The notes beneath the pieces were generated by a model. The model was given only the letters and a program-made list of their open reading frames with translations, did not search any database and was not told the DNA's origin. Below, in pieces: positions 1 to 11,956 of a stretch of 64,000 nt of DNA. The position numbers and the translations under genes were made by a program. Origin of the DNA: Hofstenia miamia (taxonomy: Eukaryota > Xenacoelomorpha > Acoela); contig SCFE01000061.1 of the NCBI GenBank assembly GCA_004352715.1, positions 1,565,588-1,629,587 of the forward strand, given 5' to 3'. Within the stretch, counting starts at the first letter, position 1. Each line of letters starts with the position of its first letter.

Positions 1-3000
1 GTTGATATAATTAGTTGGAAAATTTAGAAAATTATTTATTAAGCAAAATGTCTTTTATATATTCAGCTAGTATATTTGTTGTCTAGAGTTTTAGAAATGA
101 AAAATGTAGATTAATCTTAATTTTTAGTCTAAATTACAGCTTGTTGTGCTTGAAAATTACCATACATAGGCTCACATTTTACACAGCTTTGTACGCATAC
201 AGTCCCACTCAAAAGTATTGCAAGGCCTTCGTTTTACTCAAATAATTTACATTTAGTTGTGAATTATGCTGCACAGGATTATAGCTGGATTTAAAACAAA
301 TCATTATTGTTTATCTTCAACAGAGTTTAATTAAAATGAGTATTTGGAGAGAAATTGCATGTTTATTGAACGTACCTGATTTCATCCAAAGCCTGATTTT
401 TATTGTAAATCTGGTTTAATTGGTTTTATTTTAAGGAACAAACTCTCTATTGAAGCGCACGTACAAAAATGAGCAAAATTTAGTCAACAACTGATTTTTT
501 CAGTGTATATATATTTAAATAATCATTGATGTGCGACAGTAGATGGCGTTTTTCTCTGTTATAAATGTCGAAGCGATGAATGCTTATAAAATAGTTCGTA
601 GAGAGCTTAGATTAATGTTCATTTGCATTTATTTAGAGAACATATAAGTGAACATATAATTGGTCCATTGGATACCTTGTAACCCGGCCTGATTCTGAAA
701 CGCAGGCCCTGGTGAATCGGTTATATCTGGTCCGGGGCGTACCCAGTTCGTTCTTTTAATAATATAAGCCCATGCCCAGTCCGTTGAGTATCAAATCTGA
801 ATATAATTTTATAATACACATTTTTTTAATATTTTGCTAAGCATTCAATATATTAATTGAAACAAATTGCCAGAAAAACTACAATCTAGGAATCCGGATT
901 TATTGATTGATTACACCCATTCAAATGAATTCAATTGTTGAATGCAGAAGTGTAGTGATATTATCTCTTCTGTCAATATAAGCCCAATTTGAAATAACAA
1001 TGAATTGTCGCATTAGGGGTAGTTTGGTAATTGATTTGAACCAAGTTTAAGCTGTTCTAAGCAATACATGTAATGATCGATGATTATGTTCTCAAGGTTT
1101 CATTGGAACGCAAGGAATGCTAGATTACGTATTGGATGCATACATTATTTATATTATATTTTTCCAGTCTGACCTATTTAGAGATAATTTTTTATACCAT
1201 AACCAAAGCCTGGGTCGGCCCTTTCGAAATTTAAGAATTTCAATTTTGGCCTGATTACAACTTTGGACATATAGTCACAAACGATGGCGGATTCAGGAGT
1301 TGAGATTCTCTATTCGATTTAATTTGCCTATATTCAAATGATAATAAAATTTTTCGAAAACTTTAATATGAATTTGATTTTCTTTTATACAACATTAATG
1401 CAGTAGTTTTACTTATTTTCACCTGAGACTTAAAATTCTGTATAAAAAATTTTTTCCAGTGTCTGCGCTATCAATACATTTTTTAAATAGAATCTTGTAA
1501 CATTAAGAAATTTATTCCAACAGTAATTGAATTCTTAGTAAAGTGTAACACTGAATTTAATTTTTCCCTAATAAGATTGGCTGAGAAACTTGAGTGAATG
1601 TAAAACGCAAAAAATGGGTTCATACATATCCAAGACCTAATTCTGAAGTCGAAATGTTTCTGTTATGATTACCCAAGGTTAGCTATGAAAACGCATTTAT
1701 TAAGAAATAGCTCCTAGCTATACAGAATTTCCTTGCTAAAAACTTTTAATTTTGAGAAGAGAGCCTATTCAGGATAATTAAAGCAAAGAGATTATACATC
1801 CTATACACCATAAATCATTTGTTTTACTAAAAATACCTACTATTGGAAAGTAAAAGCCCCATTAGTTGATAATATTAAAATTTTAATAATAGTAGTTAAA
1901 AACAGGTGCTCAATCCAACGCCTGGGGTAGTCCTGACAATTTCCATAAAAATGCTCAAGCTTTTCTTTTACTTCTTAGTAGTGCATAATAGTTGCTCTAA
2001 TTTTAATGTAATACATACATGGCCAAGTTTTAAGAATTTACAAAGATATCGCAAATAAGTTATGCCTCGTAATTTATGTCGTCCTTATTCTATATCAGTT
2101 GAAGTTATATCAAATAGCAAGCTCAATGAAAAATATTTTATAGACTGCAGGAATTGACGATAAATTTGTTATATGGTCGCCTGTGATCAATTTTTTGGGT
2201 TTTGGTATTCCTCAGATTATATGTTATGATAAAATGTTTTCAATCTTAGTCAGAGATGTAAAAACATATTTAAATATATTTTTTTTTAAATTTTTTTAAT
2301 TTAAAAAAATGTTTTTCAAAATTTATAAGAATAAATGTATTAAATATATTGCTAGATAATTTTTGAGATAAAAATATGCGGTTTTAGCAATGTTTTCTTC
2401 ATAATAGTATGGACAAGGCATACATTCCGAAATATTTTACCATGGGCAAGTATAAAGCGGAGGGATTTGAGGATTAAGATTCAATGCAAATATTTGATAA
2501 AACCCTCTCAACGAAATGAACAATACTATTAAATATTTAAAACGAGTACTCTGTCAGGACATCAACTTCATTTTAACCTCTCCAAATCTTAAAAGCTGTA
2601 CTCTCCCCTGTTTCATATTCAAACAGAAAAACATTTGACCCTCAAAGTTTACTAGCAGAATTTTCTTGCAATAATCTGTATCCCGCCCTACGTGAAAATC
2701 ACTCTTCCACATTTGAAGTACTAAGAATCCACTCCAAGTTTAGCAACATCTTTTATGTCTTAGCTGTTTAGATATTTTCATCGTAACATCAGTTTTCTTA
2801 CAAAGAGAGAGACATACCCGAAGTACAAAAGCTGAGAAGTGTGTGAACGATTTTTTTTGAAATAATATATACATAACCTACCAATAAGGGATAATCCGTC
2901 AAAACATTTTCAAACAAAGCGTAAAAAACACGTTAATGTGCAGCTTCTTTTCAATGACTGAAAATTTTCCGTGAAATTTCAATTATTTTGAACAAAAAAT

Positions 3001-3782
3001 ATATATATTTTATTGTTTTCCTGTAAAAAATAATATATTTAAATATATTCATTGACAATATATTTAAATACAATATGTATTTTTACACGCCTGATCTTAG
3101 TAGCTCCAAATGCTCGTATTTGTCATTACGAATCCACGATATTATCCATAATATAAAGATGTGTTATCAAATAATTAGTTATAAGATGAGACGAATGACG
3201 ATAAACATGTTTTCTGCAAATATTCATGTTTGTAAAAATGGTGTATAAACGAACCAGTCATTGCACTGCATCATTGAAGTTGGCCGCTGACATTCAGCAA
3301 GCAGTAAAAACTAACACAATGTTATTTTCAAGTGAATCACAAAACGATAAGCAACTAAATATTTTCAGAACTAGATGTTAAATAAACTAAACAAGTGTTT
3401 GAAGAAGCTCATATTTTGCAAAATTAGCTTATCTGTGCCTTTACATTCTAGTTACTAAGAAAACATACTTAAATGGTTTAAAAAACTTGTAAAAACTAAA
3501 AAAAGTATTAAAATTTGCAAATTCTATCACTCGATTCATAATTTACTTAATCTAATTATGCTATGTTATATCGACTGATTTTATTTTTGCGTTGTGTAAA
3601 ATAACCACTGAGTGATTTCAGTTATGTAGTTCACAAACTTTCAATTTTTATATGAGAAGGACTTTTTTGTCTTGATGCTGGTTCCCTAAAAAAATTACCC
3701 AAACATTTCTTGTTTTTCTGAAATTGTACTTTCAGAGTTCCTTTAGGATTATTAATTTAGAGCTTATTTGAATAAATTTTCT

Positions 3783-3808
3783 ATATATATATATATATAT
3801 ATATATAT
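3783..3808. repeat. (AT)n microsatellite
   Basis: Uninterrupted AT dinucleotide run of about 13 units. Confidence 0.9.
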
Positions 3809-4423
3809 CCATTAAATTTTTAGTAAAATTTGATGGTTTTTCCAATATCTTAAAATTGGAACTGAAAGGAAATGAGGCTGGAGATGTTAAAGATTTTGAA
3901 ATTGACATTGCTATAAAAAACGTTTAATTATTAATCGGATCAAATTGAGTTAAGTTATGACGTCTCTGATTGAGATTTTGGATGGATTATTTAACTGTTT
4001 ATTCCGAATGAAAATGAGTAATACCGTAAAAGCCGGCTTGAGCATAATTAATTTGATTTGCTCCCATCACCATAAACATAAATTGGTTATCCTTGGCTTC
4101 TTTTTTGATGGGTTGGAATTTCTAACAGTTTTAAGAAATCCATCTACATATCTTTATTCAGTTTTAAAATTTCTAAAAATCAAATAGTATACCATTGTAT
4201 GTATGCTCTAATTATGAGACCGCTCGGCGTATGAAACCCTTTAAAATTATAAAGCAAAACCTAGGATTTAGCATATCCTTGTTCTATAGGACCGCTCATA
4301 TACGTACTTGAAGATAAAAAATTCATTAGTAGATTCTAGTTGTTTATTCGATAGCAAAAAATGAGCGTAAATTTAATAAAATACATTAGAAGTTATAAAA
4401 CGACTATTTTAAAATTGTGTTTT

Positions 4424-4717
4424 TTATAATTTGTGTAATATACGTATTTTGTAAAATTTAATTGGTACGATTACTTTCTGTGGGAAGTTTTTACTTGGCG
4501 TCCCACATATTTTTGACGTTTTAAATGCAAATTTAAACGGAGAAGTGATAACAATGGTTAGTGTACCACGTGGTAATTCTTTTCCTCGTATTACGCCAGT
4601 CTTTATGCAAATCACACGCAGCATTGCATTTTTAAATTGAATTACACCAAACACTTCCAATACCGCATCTGCTCGTGTCCCATTGAATTGAATATTTGCT
4701 CCTTGTTCCTCACGCAA
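4424..4717 (-). other. Unassigned open frame, possibly a gene fragment
   Basis: A minus-strand frame of about 97 codons, open for a further 12 or so codons upstream. Its residue composition is less AT-biased than neighbouring frames (for example GTRADAVLEVFGVIQF and TGVIRGKELPRGTLTIV). I do not recognise the family and see no splice sites or poly(A) signal that would define a gene. It could be a transposon-borne or retrocopied fragment, or chance. Confidence 0.2.
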
Positions 4718-5394
4718 TTGTTTACCATTTCCACTCCATTCTAACGTTTACATAGCATCTTACAACAAGTAGCTACTGGATTTCAATGCAACTTTATCAT
4801 AGTCGATAAAGAATTCAGATTAACACACATTTCGTCGTAAAACACATATAAAATATACAAATAACTCATTTTTGTTTTAGTTTACAATTCAGCGCTTGTC
4901 TTTATTCTGACTTAATTTTTTGCTTGTTTGATCTCTACAATTATTTCTTTCTTTTTTATAAGATTTTTTTGTAATTTTTTTTAAGTATTTTTTTAAAAAA
5001 ATAAAGCTCAAAATTTTCTAAATTTTAGAATTATTTAAGAATCAACTTAAGGCTTAAAATATTAATTCAGAGATTTCTGAAAATCCAGTATAATAGAATG
5101 TTTGTAAATTTTAGGTTTTTTTGTTTTTTATTTTTATACTAATAATATTTTTTCTCTGTTTTTCACCCATTCTAACGTTCAAAAGTAATTCGATGAAAAT
5201 AAGATATACAATACTGGCCATATTATTATGATAATTTCATTTTTGTTATCACTAATGTTTTTCTTATTTACAACACCTTCTATGCAACAATTTTGTTTAC
5301 ATTCTACATCAAAATTGATAGTTTTCTCATTTCCCGCTAAAATAGTTTATTTCATAATTCTGTATGTGTTTTCACTCTAGTATACAATTGGAAA

Positions 5395-6270
5395 GCAACC
5401 AGACTTAACGATCAAAAATTGAAGTTCTTCTCTCACATTCAGGTATGACGCATCATTTTGTGGTGTTTCACAAAATACAGTATTTGGCATTACTAAAAAG
5501 GTCAAAATGCAAACATCAATTTCTCCTAGACGCAGGGGAACTGTGGAAGACCACGGAAAACCACTGAGGCCGATGACAGATATCTCTTGATAAAAATGAA
5601 ATCTGATAGGCAGCGCACATCAACTGAGCTAAGAGACGAACTGAGTCTGGCTGGGGTTGCTATTAGTTTCAGAACTGTACGTCGACTTCTGTTGGTGGCT
5701 GGTTACAGATCACATCACCTGATAAGCTCACAAAGAAGCAACGACTGAAGTGCTATAAGTGGGCCTTGCTCCATAAAGACTGGACAGTAGATCAATGGAG
5801 AAATGTATAGCAATTAAATGGTCTTGTTTCAAATATTTGTGTTAATTTAGGTTCTAGAGTGGTGTGGCAATAGTCTTAACATGAACTCCATTGAAGGATG
5901 AAGTGTCAAAGCGGAATCCCACCACAAATAGGATACTGATTGAGTCACTTATGGATGTTTGGCATCAGAGTGATGGAACGAAAGAACGCTGTCAGAGACT
6001 CATTGACAGTAGGCCACGTCCAATCTCAGCTGTTATAAAGGGCAGAGGTGGACCAACATCATATTAGTGTACTGTTTTAATATAGTTTTTTTGTAAAATA
6101 TCTATTAAATCCATATTTTAGATGAAATTCCAATTGTTGTAATTTAAGTTGCATTTGTCTATTTCACAAGTACTTATTTTTTCTGAATGTAAACAAGATA
6201 AAAAATAAAGGTCAAACTTGCTAAATCACTTTACTGCAGTGGGGGTTGAATAATTTTGAACACAACTGTA
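5395..6270 (+). mobile_element. Tc1-type DNA transposon, internally deleted
   Basis: Pieces of a Tc1 transposase can be read on the plus strand in several frames. The N-terminal DNA-binding part gives CGVSQNTVFGITKKVK, then ELRDELSLAGVAISFRTVRR and LLLVAGYRSHH, then a degenerate stretch corresponding to the HKDWTVDQW region before the first catalytic Asp. The sequence then jumps to LEWCGNSLNMNSIEG, the counterpart of the family's WPgnSPDLNPIE box. It ends in CQRLIDSRPRPISAVIKGRG followed by GPTSY and a stop near 6067. The central catalytic part, roughly 110 residues, is missing and frameshifts are present. The right end (about 6238-6268) reads ggttgaataattttgaac and closes with ..caactg next to a TA, as Tc1 ends do. 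The left inverted repeat was not securely found. This is a dead copy. Confidence 0.85.
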
Positions 6271-9200
6271 TTTGATACAGCTTCAATGTTAGTTGTGTTG
6301 ACTGTACCGCTTTCATTATCAGTGTTTTTTAAATGCTTAAAATGGTTTGGTTTTTGAAGGCATTTCATATAATATTTGGCAACCTTACAATATATTTCAA
6401 TTGTAAAATATCCACCCCAGTTTGTGATCGCTTCTCTTTTCTATGACTATTTTCCATGAGTTTATTTTTTCAAGAAAGTTGCATCTGTTACATGTATATT
6501 TAGCAACAATTTTCACTAAGCAAGTTTTACGCATAGTATTTTGATTTTTCGTTAAGTAAATGAGCAATTAGAAGACCTTTCATTCCTTCGGATTAATTTT
6601 CTCATAAACTAAAAAATATTATCACCTATTGTTTCAGGGAAGTGTCGATGACGACGTCACTGCAGTTTTCATTAAATATCCTGTCAGTGAATTTACAATC
6701 TGAAAGGTCGTTTAATTTTTAATATTGCGATAAGGGATTTCTTAATGTAGGCAAAGTATGAATGGAAGGTGAGCTTAAAGAATTAGTCTGATCCATACAA
6801 ATCTTAATTACAATTATCTAAAAAAGTACATAGGAGCCATATTAAAGATATATTGTTAACTTCAATTAGTAACAGGGATATTGTCGTATTTTTTGTAAGT
6901 TTGGCACTTGTAATTAGAGCAAAATTCGAATAGGGTAAATTCCTTTAAAAATGTTCTTGCTTTTACCCTGGAATTAAGAGCATACACAATAAATATAAGC
7001 GTCTTTTTAAATGTAAGTTTTTTAGATCACTATCATGACCATTCTATAAGGCTTTGTGAACATAACATTGAATTTAGGTCACACAATAAAAATGAATAAT
7101 TCCGAAACTAAAGCTTAGATATTTATGTTTTTGTAGACTAAAAAATTTGTCGTGTAAGGTCTAGTTTTCAAAGTGCAATCTCACCCAGCTGAACCGAGCC
7201 TATTTTGCCACTACTGATATTTTATAGTGTTGCTGCTTGGTTGTCATGAAGCAAAATAAACTTGGATTGACTATTTAATATTTTATATGTTTAATTATTA
7301 TTTCAATGATAATGTATAGGGTATTTGCCAATTATAATTATTAATTGAAATCTTAGTTTGCATATGCATATTAGTCTACGGGTCTATATCTTGATCTAGC
7401 ATAAGTTGCTAATTTTCGAGGTTTTGGTGTACACACTAGTCATTACACTATTGATAGTTTGGTTTTGATTTTTGAGTTATTGCAAATTGACTGCTTATTG
7501 GAAGTTTTGATATCAAACGCTTTAGATACGCTATTACATGAAATTTGTTTGAAATTTTTTCAAAATATTTTCCTAATTTTTTTATAAAACGTTTATTTGC
7601 AAATTATACAAAGTCTAATCAAATTTTGCAAAAACTTCAAAGATTTATGAGATCCTTCATACAAGTTTTAAGGTGTAAATTTATGCACATGGATGGTAGT
7701 CTGTTTAAAAATTTTTCAATTTTTTTAAAAGAAGTGGAATGGCCTTCTCCTAATTCATCTGTTTTTCTTTATTTTTGTTATGACAGAAACGGTATTCGAA
7801 ATGTTATTCTATCCCTATAATAAATGTGTTACGCACTGTATGATTCAGAGGTTCAATCTAGTTGAGTTCAAATCGCTTTGGCACAAAATTTCTGAGTCTG
7901 GTTGAACTGGATCTGCGGCTAGATGCATATGCTGTTTTTTCTACATTGGATTCGGATCTGAAATAGGGTTGAAAGGGCACAAATACAAACTACGAACCTA
8001 TGGTGAAAATCCGATTTAAACACGATTTGATTCGATCCATTGATTAGGTTTCCAGATACGGATAAAGCTAACCGAAACATCTGTTGACTTAATTTCATTG
8101 TTTTATCATGATAATGGTCTGAAAGCAGTCTCTACTATTTAATTATTTGCTGCGTTTGCTCTCAATTCTAGAGTAAAAGCAATGATTAAATTTAAATGAA
8201 ATTCACACATTTTCAATTATTCTTATGCAAAACCTTCGTCTAATTTTTAATAATAGATCCGTCCCATTATTAGCTCTTGTCGGGTCAACCCGGGTTCAGA
8301 CTCATCTGATTCAGACCGTGTAAAATGATTTGATTTGGATCCTTTGAGTTGCTGCATTTAATTCCGTACAGGTAGCATGAAGTTCCTATGAATACCTGTA
8401 TTACCAATTGTTAATACAGAATTGAATTTTGTTAGATATTATCTACCCCTAAAACTTTTTGTAATGTTCAACGATTTAAGTTTGATTTGGTTAAAATGTT
8501 GGATTAAATTTTGGGTTTGGAACTCTACAAGGTGCTTATGTTTAAAGCAATGTGTTATAAAAAATGTTTACACAAAACGTTGAAAAAAATACTGTGTAGT
8601 TGTATTATTGTTTATTATTTCTAGTAGCTATTTTATTTGAATTTGAACAGATTACAACTTAATTCTAATACTATTTTTTCAGATAGAAATGCCTAAAAAG
8701 AAAACCCTTATTTGGATTTTTTGGATATTGCCCCACTAGTGCTGTTTACGTGTTTGCCTACCAATTAAGTCTACATTTCAATGAAATCCGAAAAACAACA
8801 ATAAGTGCATGTTTTTTTCATGTAAAATATGTTTTTTAAAAATCTAATTCTAAATACCCTGGAACGGAATCTAAGACAATTGGATACTAAGGAGTCTGTC
8901 TGATTCCTAGAAATAGTTTCAAATGTTGTCAGAAAACGTACGTTTTTTTCATTTACCATTCAAAATGATTTCATGTACTTATTCAAAAAATATATTAAAT
9001 TCAAGCATTTTATGACATAGTATAAATGTTTCTGATAGGCCAATTGCTAAAACAAAACGTTTTAACCATCTCTGATTTCATGTTTATAGTGGAAAATTTT
9101 ATTTTTAAGTGTATATACTATAACTTTTCTCTAGCGCCTTTTAATTTTCCGATGACTGGAAAACAGAATCAATTAACCCAGATATTGAAGTTTTTCATCC

Positions 9201-9689
9201 TCTACTTTAATTAATCACTCAATTAATAATGAATTATAATTTTGCAAATGGGGAAAACAGTATTCGCTTCTTAAAGTGTTTCTATTTATTCATGCTATAA
9301 AGGTTGAATATGGTTGTTTCATGTGTAATTGCTATTGATTGACTTGTGTTTAGCTGTTTCACTTTTAATGAATTTGTACTAGTTTTTTGTTAAATGAATG
9401 TGAAACATATATAAGTTAGTTAGAGTAAAGATTAAAACATAAGTGAAGTCAGCATGGGTAGGTTTTTACTTCAATTTGAAATTAAAGATGTATTTGAAAA
9501 TTGGTTATAGAAGAAAAATTATTTCACAACGCCAATTTGGATTTTCAATATAGACGTGTTTGTAAATTAGTTGCTAGGGAAACATGTAACTGCGTGAATG
9601 AATGGATTCGTGTATTATTTCCATGTATGTTATTTTATGAAATGCGCGGTGAAATAATAACTCGTATTATGGAAATGAGATTGTCATAG
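6271..9689. other. Non-coding stretch
   Basis: No supportable gene. A 91-codon frame at 7545-7820 begins with TTG rather than ATG and is AT-driven. The segment from about 7845 to 8345 is slightly richer in GC, with repeated words such as gattcag and gggttca, and may be a decayed miniature transposon without clear ends. Confidence 0.45.
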
Positions 9690-10047
9690 TAACACGTGAC
9701 TCACACAGTCGTACGTATGTATATGCATGAATCTAAATGTGACCTTTCCTCTATTCGCTAATTGGCCACTTTTCTAAATTCCTTTTGTCGAGAAATTGTA
9801 TTCCCTCCACGACTTTACATGCGCGCTTGCATTGGCTTTTACTCCAGTGTGCGTGTATCTCACTAAATAACCCATCAATCTTTCCTTCTCTCCGCTGGTG
9901 TGGTGAGCTCACGCGCGATAAAAGCATGTGCTGTGTGCGGCAGCCATTGAAATGCGCGGCTGATTAATATCCCTCGCGTCTATTCGTCTCTCACACAACT
10001 AGTGAAGTGTGTCTCAGTCTTCTGCCTCTCTCCTCACTGCCAACGCA
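9690..10047 (+). promoter_or_regulatory. Promoter/5' leader of the 10048 gene
   Basis: GC and CpG content rise sharply against the AT-rich flank from about 9790 to the start codon. At 9693-9703 a CACGTG E-box overlaps a perfect AP-1 consensus TGACTCA (composite CACGTGACTCA). Inverted CCAAT-type words (attgg) occur near 9760 and 9830, and a gataaaa stretch lies near 9915. The word gaaatgcgcgg occurs twice (about 9640 and 9950). No transcription start can be fixed from sequence alone, so this is inference from position and composition. Confidence 0.45.
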
Positions 10048-11133
10048 ATGGATTTGTCGATGAAACCCAAACCTCCAGTACCGTTTTTCAACAGCCACGT
10101 CAAAAGACTGCGTAAAAAATACAATCTTGACCCATATACGAGGAGACAGCGGTTAACAATAAATGGATCTTGCGCGATCGTTAAACCGGAACCCGCGCTC
10201 AGCAATTACACCAATGGCGATATTAACTACGAGAATGTGAATGGAGAGTCCAGTACGTATGAGGAAGAATTTATGCAGGAAGAGTCTTTACCGCAATTAG
10301 ATGATAGTGTGGACATCTGTCTAGAAGCGATCGGTGAAAGATTAACTCAGCTTCATGATTCCATTGAACAACTTCCATTGAGAATAGTAAGTGGTATTCA
10401 GTCTGTTATCGAAACGGAAGTTTCCCGCCAATTTGATTCATTATTTAATAGAATTTCTAAACAGATGAATCCTTCCAATTCTCATCCCATAAACATAGCC
10501 ACTGCATTCCCAGCTCAGGGTAAACCAATTACGACTCTTGTAACTCCTCCTCAAACACCTATGATTAAGCTAGAGCCTAAACTTATCACTACAACACAAA
10601 CTGGCTTCCCATTTCCTATTGCCACACCCACTTCAGCAACTCTAGCTCTACCCAAACCTCCGCAATTCATTCAGGCTCCAGTTCAAATACGTATTGATGA
10701 TCTCGAGCCAGATTGCTATGTGCATAGAACAAAGATTTTGGATATGTCACCCCCAGTGGATATATTCACTCTCTCGCACGACATCACTTACCGTATGTAT
10801 ATCAAATACAAATCAGCCTCCATATTTGTACAAGCCTTGTTTGTTTTACATTTTGGTAGCTATCACTGCATGCACCTCAACACTAGCTCGCGTGCTAAGA
10901 ATAACTTAGAACTCATATCCGACGAGTTCCTCACTGAATTGAAGGAGCTTGTCGATCGTTGGTTTCCCCTCTCAGCGGACCTCGAAGTTGGTAAGTGTCT
11001 TAATCAGAAGCAGCGATCTCTTCTTTCAGCTGCTCGCAGTTGTCTTTTCTTCAAGAAATGCGATGCTTGTAAGCAGCGTGACATTGAACACCTCCCTTCA
11101 ACTTTCATGGCTGCTCCGCCTATTCTACGATAG
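10048..11133 (+). CDS. Intronless gene, putative nuclear regulator, weakly BEN-like
   Basis: Uninterrupted 361-codon frame, the longest in the window. The ATG at 10048 has a good context (G at -3, G at +4); frame continuing upstream to 10009 has only a GTG, so I start at the ATG. The N-terminus reads MDLSMKPK, close to the PxDLSxK motif bound by the CtBP co-repressor. A basic patch follows (about 17-36, HVKRLRKKYNLDPYTRRQR), which could be a nuclear signal. VKPE (45-48) and IKLE (173-176) fit the SUMO-attachment consensus. Residues 84-140 are acidic then helical, and 141-215 are rich in Pro and Thr with TPPQTP. The C-terminal 250-335 is a helical block with hydrophobic spacing (ALFVLHF, then ISDEFLTELKELVDRWFP) that recalls BEN domains, but weakly. 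A CxxC pair (338-341) follows. Family is not securely recognised; a nuclear protein is my inference. Confidence 0.8.
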   Translation: MDLSMKPKPPVPFFNSHVKRLRKKYNLDPYTRRQRLTINGSCAIVKPEPALSNYTNGDINYENVNGESSTYEEEFMQEESLPQLDDSVDICLEAIGERLTQLHDSIEQLPLRIVSGIQSVIETEVSRQFDSLFNRISKQMNPSNSHPINIATAFPAQGKPITTLVTPPQTPMIKLEPKLITTTQTGFPFPIATPTSATLALPKPPQFIQAPVQIRIDDLEPDCYVHRTKILDMSPPVDIFTLSHDITYRMYIKYKSASIFVQALFVLHFGSYHCMHLNTSSRAKNNLELISDEFLTELKELVDRWFPLSADLEVGKCLNQKQRSLLSAARSCLFFKKCDACKQRDIEHLPSTFMAAPPILR

Positions 11134-11263
11134 TCAGTACCTGTTTTAATGTAGTTTTTAGTCAATGCCTTGTCCTATGTAAATACATCAACCTAAACAG
11201 TTGTAAATAGTCCATTCTTCAAGATATAGGACAGGACATTTTATTTGCTTGTACATATTGAGT

Positions 11264-11269
11264 AATAAA
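11264..11269 (+). terminator. Poly(A) signal of the 10048 gene
   Basis: AATAAA about 130 bases after the stop codon, in AT-rich DNA. Position is suitable for the 3' end of the intronless gene; the hexamer is common by chance here. Confidence 0.5.
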
Positions 11270-11668
11270 TTTTCTGTAAATAGAGCAGTTTATGTAGTAT
11301 TGGTTTACTGTTTTCATCGTTATCATAATGCTGAATGTAGATTTAAGTTCATCGTTTGTGTAAATCGCCTGATTTGTTGCGCATAGTTTTTTTAAATTTT
11401 TTATTGAATGCAATTTTTAATTACCTCAACTTGTAACTTTTCCTGTTCATTTTCAGTGTACATTTTTAGAAGAAATGAATTTTTAGTCTTCATAACTTGT
11501 CTTTTATACACACTCTTTTATAAATATCAACATTCTCACTCTTAATTCTTTAAATATCAGAATTTCGATTACTTAAAGACTTTTTAGCTTATTAATTGGA
11601 ATTAGTAACGTTTTTGTAAATTTGTGAAATTGATCAAACAAATTTTTACTAATATCAAAGTTATAATT

Positions 11669-11956
11669 CAGACTTGTCAACGAGCCGAACAGAGTATTGG
11701 ATAGCCTATACAACGAGCCGTTTTTAAGCGTGTTAATTTCATTATGCAGATTTTTCATTCAATATTCCTTACTTATAATTGTATTTTCGAAATGTTTATT
11801 AAATAGGAAGAGCAATTGAAAAAAGTTCTGAGAGCGCAATATTTTTAAAAAAATACCGAGCTGAAACGAGCCTCATTGAAAGATTTTCTGTGGCGAGTAG
11901 AACTTGCTCAAAATTTAAACGAGCCGAGCTTAGAAATTACGGCTCGTTGACAAGTC
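11669..11956. mobile_element. hAT-type miniature element, GAGCC family copy 1
   Basis: Ends are inverted: cagacttgtcaacgagccg on the left, and cggctcgttgacaagtc on the right. Both sides are flanked by ttataatt (11661-11668 and 11957-11964), an 8-bp target duplication typical of hAT transposons. The interior has no coding capacity and repeats words such as acgagccg. The same family recurs at 15142 and, inverted, at 41130. Confidence 0.85.

Larger units (their letters stand above)
1..5394. other. Non-coding AT-rich stretch
   Basis: I see no supportable exon here. The open frames are short, AT-driven, and mostly lack a convincing start or splice sites. A Tc1-like terminal motif (cagtcccactcaaaagtat) may lie near 199. 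GC-richer scraps with GGCC words occur around 660-780 and 1200-1250 and resemble the miniature elements found later in the window. It could be intergenic DNA or an intron of a gene starting upstream. Confidence 0.5.

Noticed and set aside
1081-1140. Exon-like stretch after ctcaag reading GTQGMLDYVLDAY
   Set aside because: No donor in a sensible place and no family match; probably chance.
3957-4187. 76-codon ATG frame
   Set aside because: AT-rich, no homology recognised, no gene context.
7545-7820. 91-codon frame
   Set aside because: Starts at TTG, is AT-driven (many Phe, Lys, Asn), and matches no family; the apparent KFMHMDGS likeness to a carrier segment is chance, because the true exon is at 36060.
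7545-9214. Series of 60-90-codon frames as a small multi-exon gene
   Set aside because: No consistent splice sites or phases join them and none shows a family motif.
10009-10047. Extension of the intronless gene to a start at 10009
   Set aside because: The codon there is GTG; the first in-frame ATG (10048) has a good context and begins the motif-bearing N-terminus.
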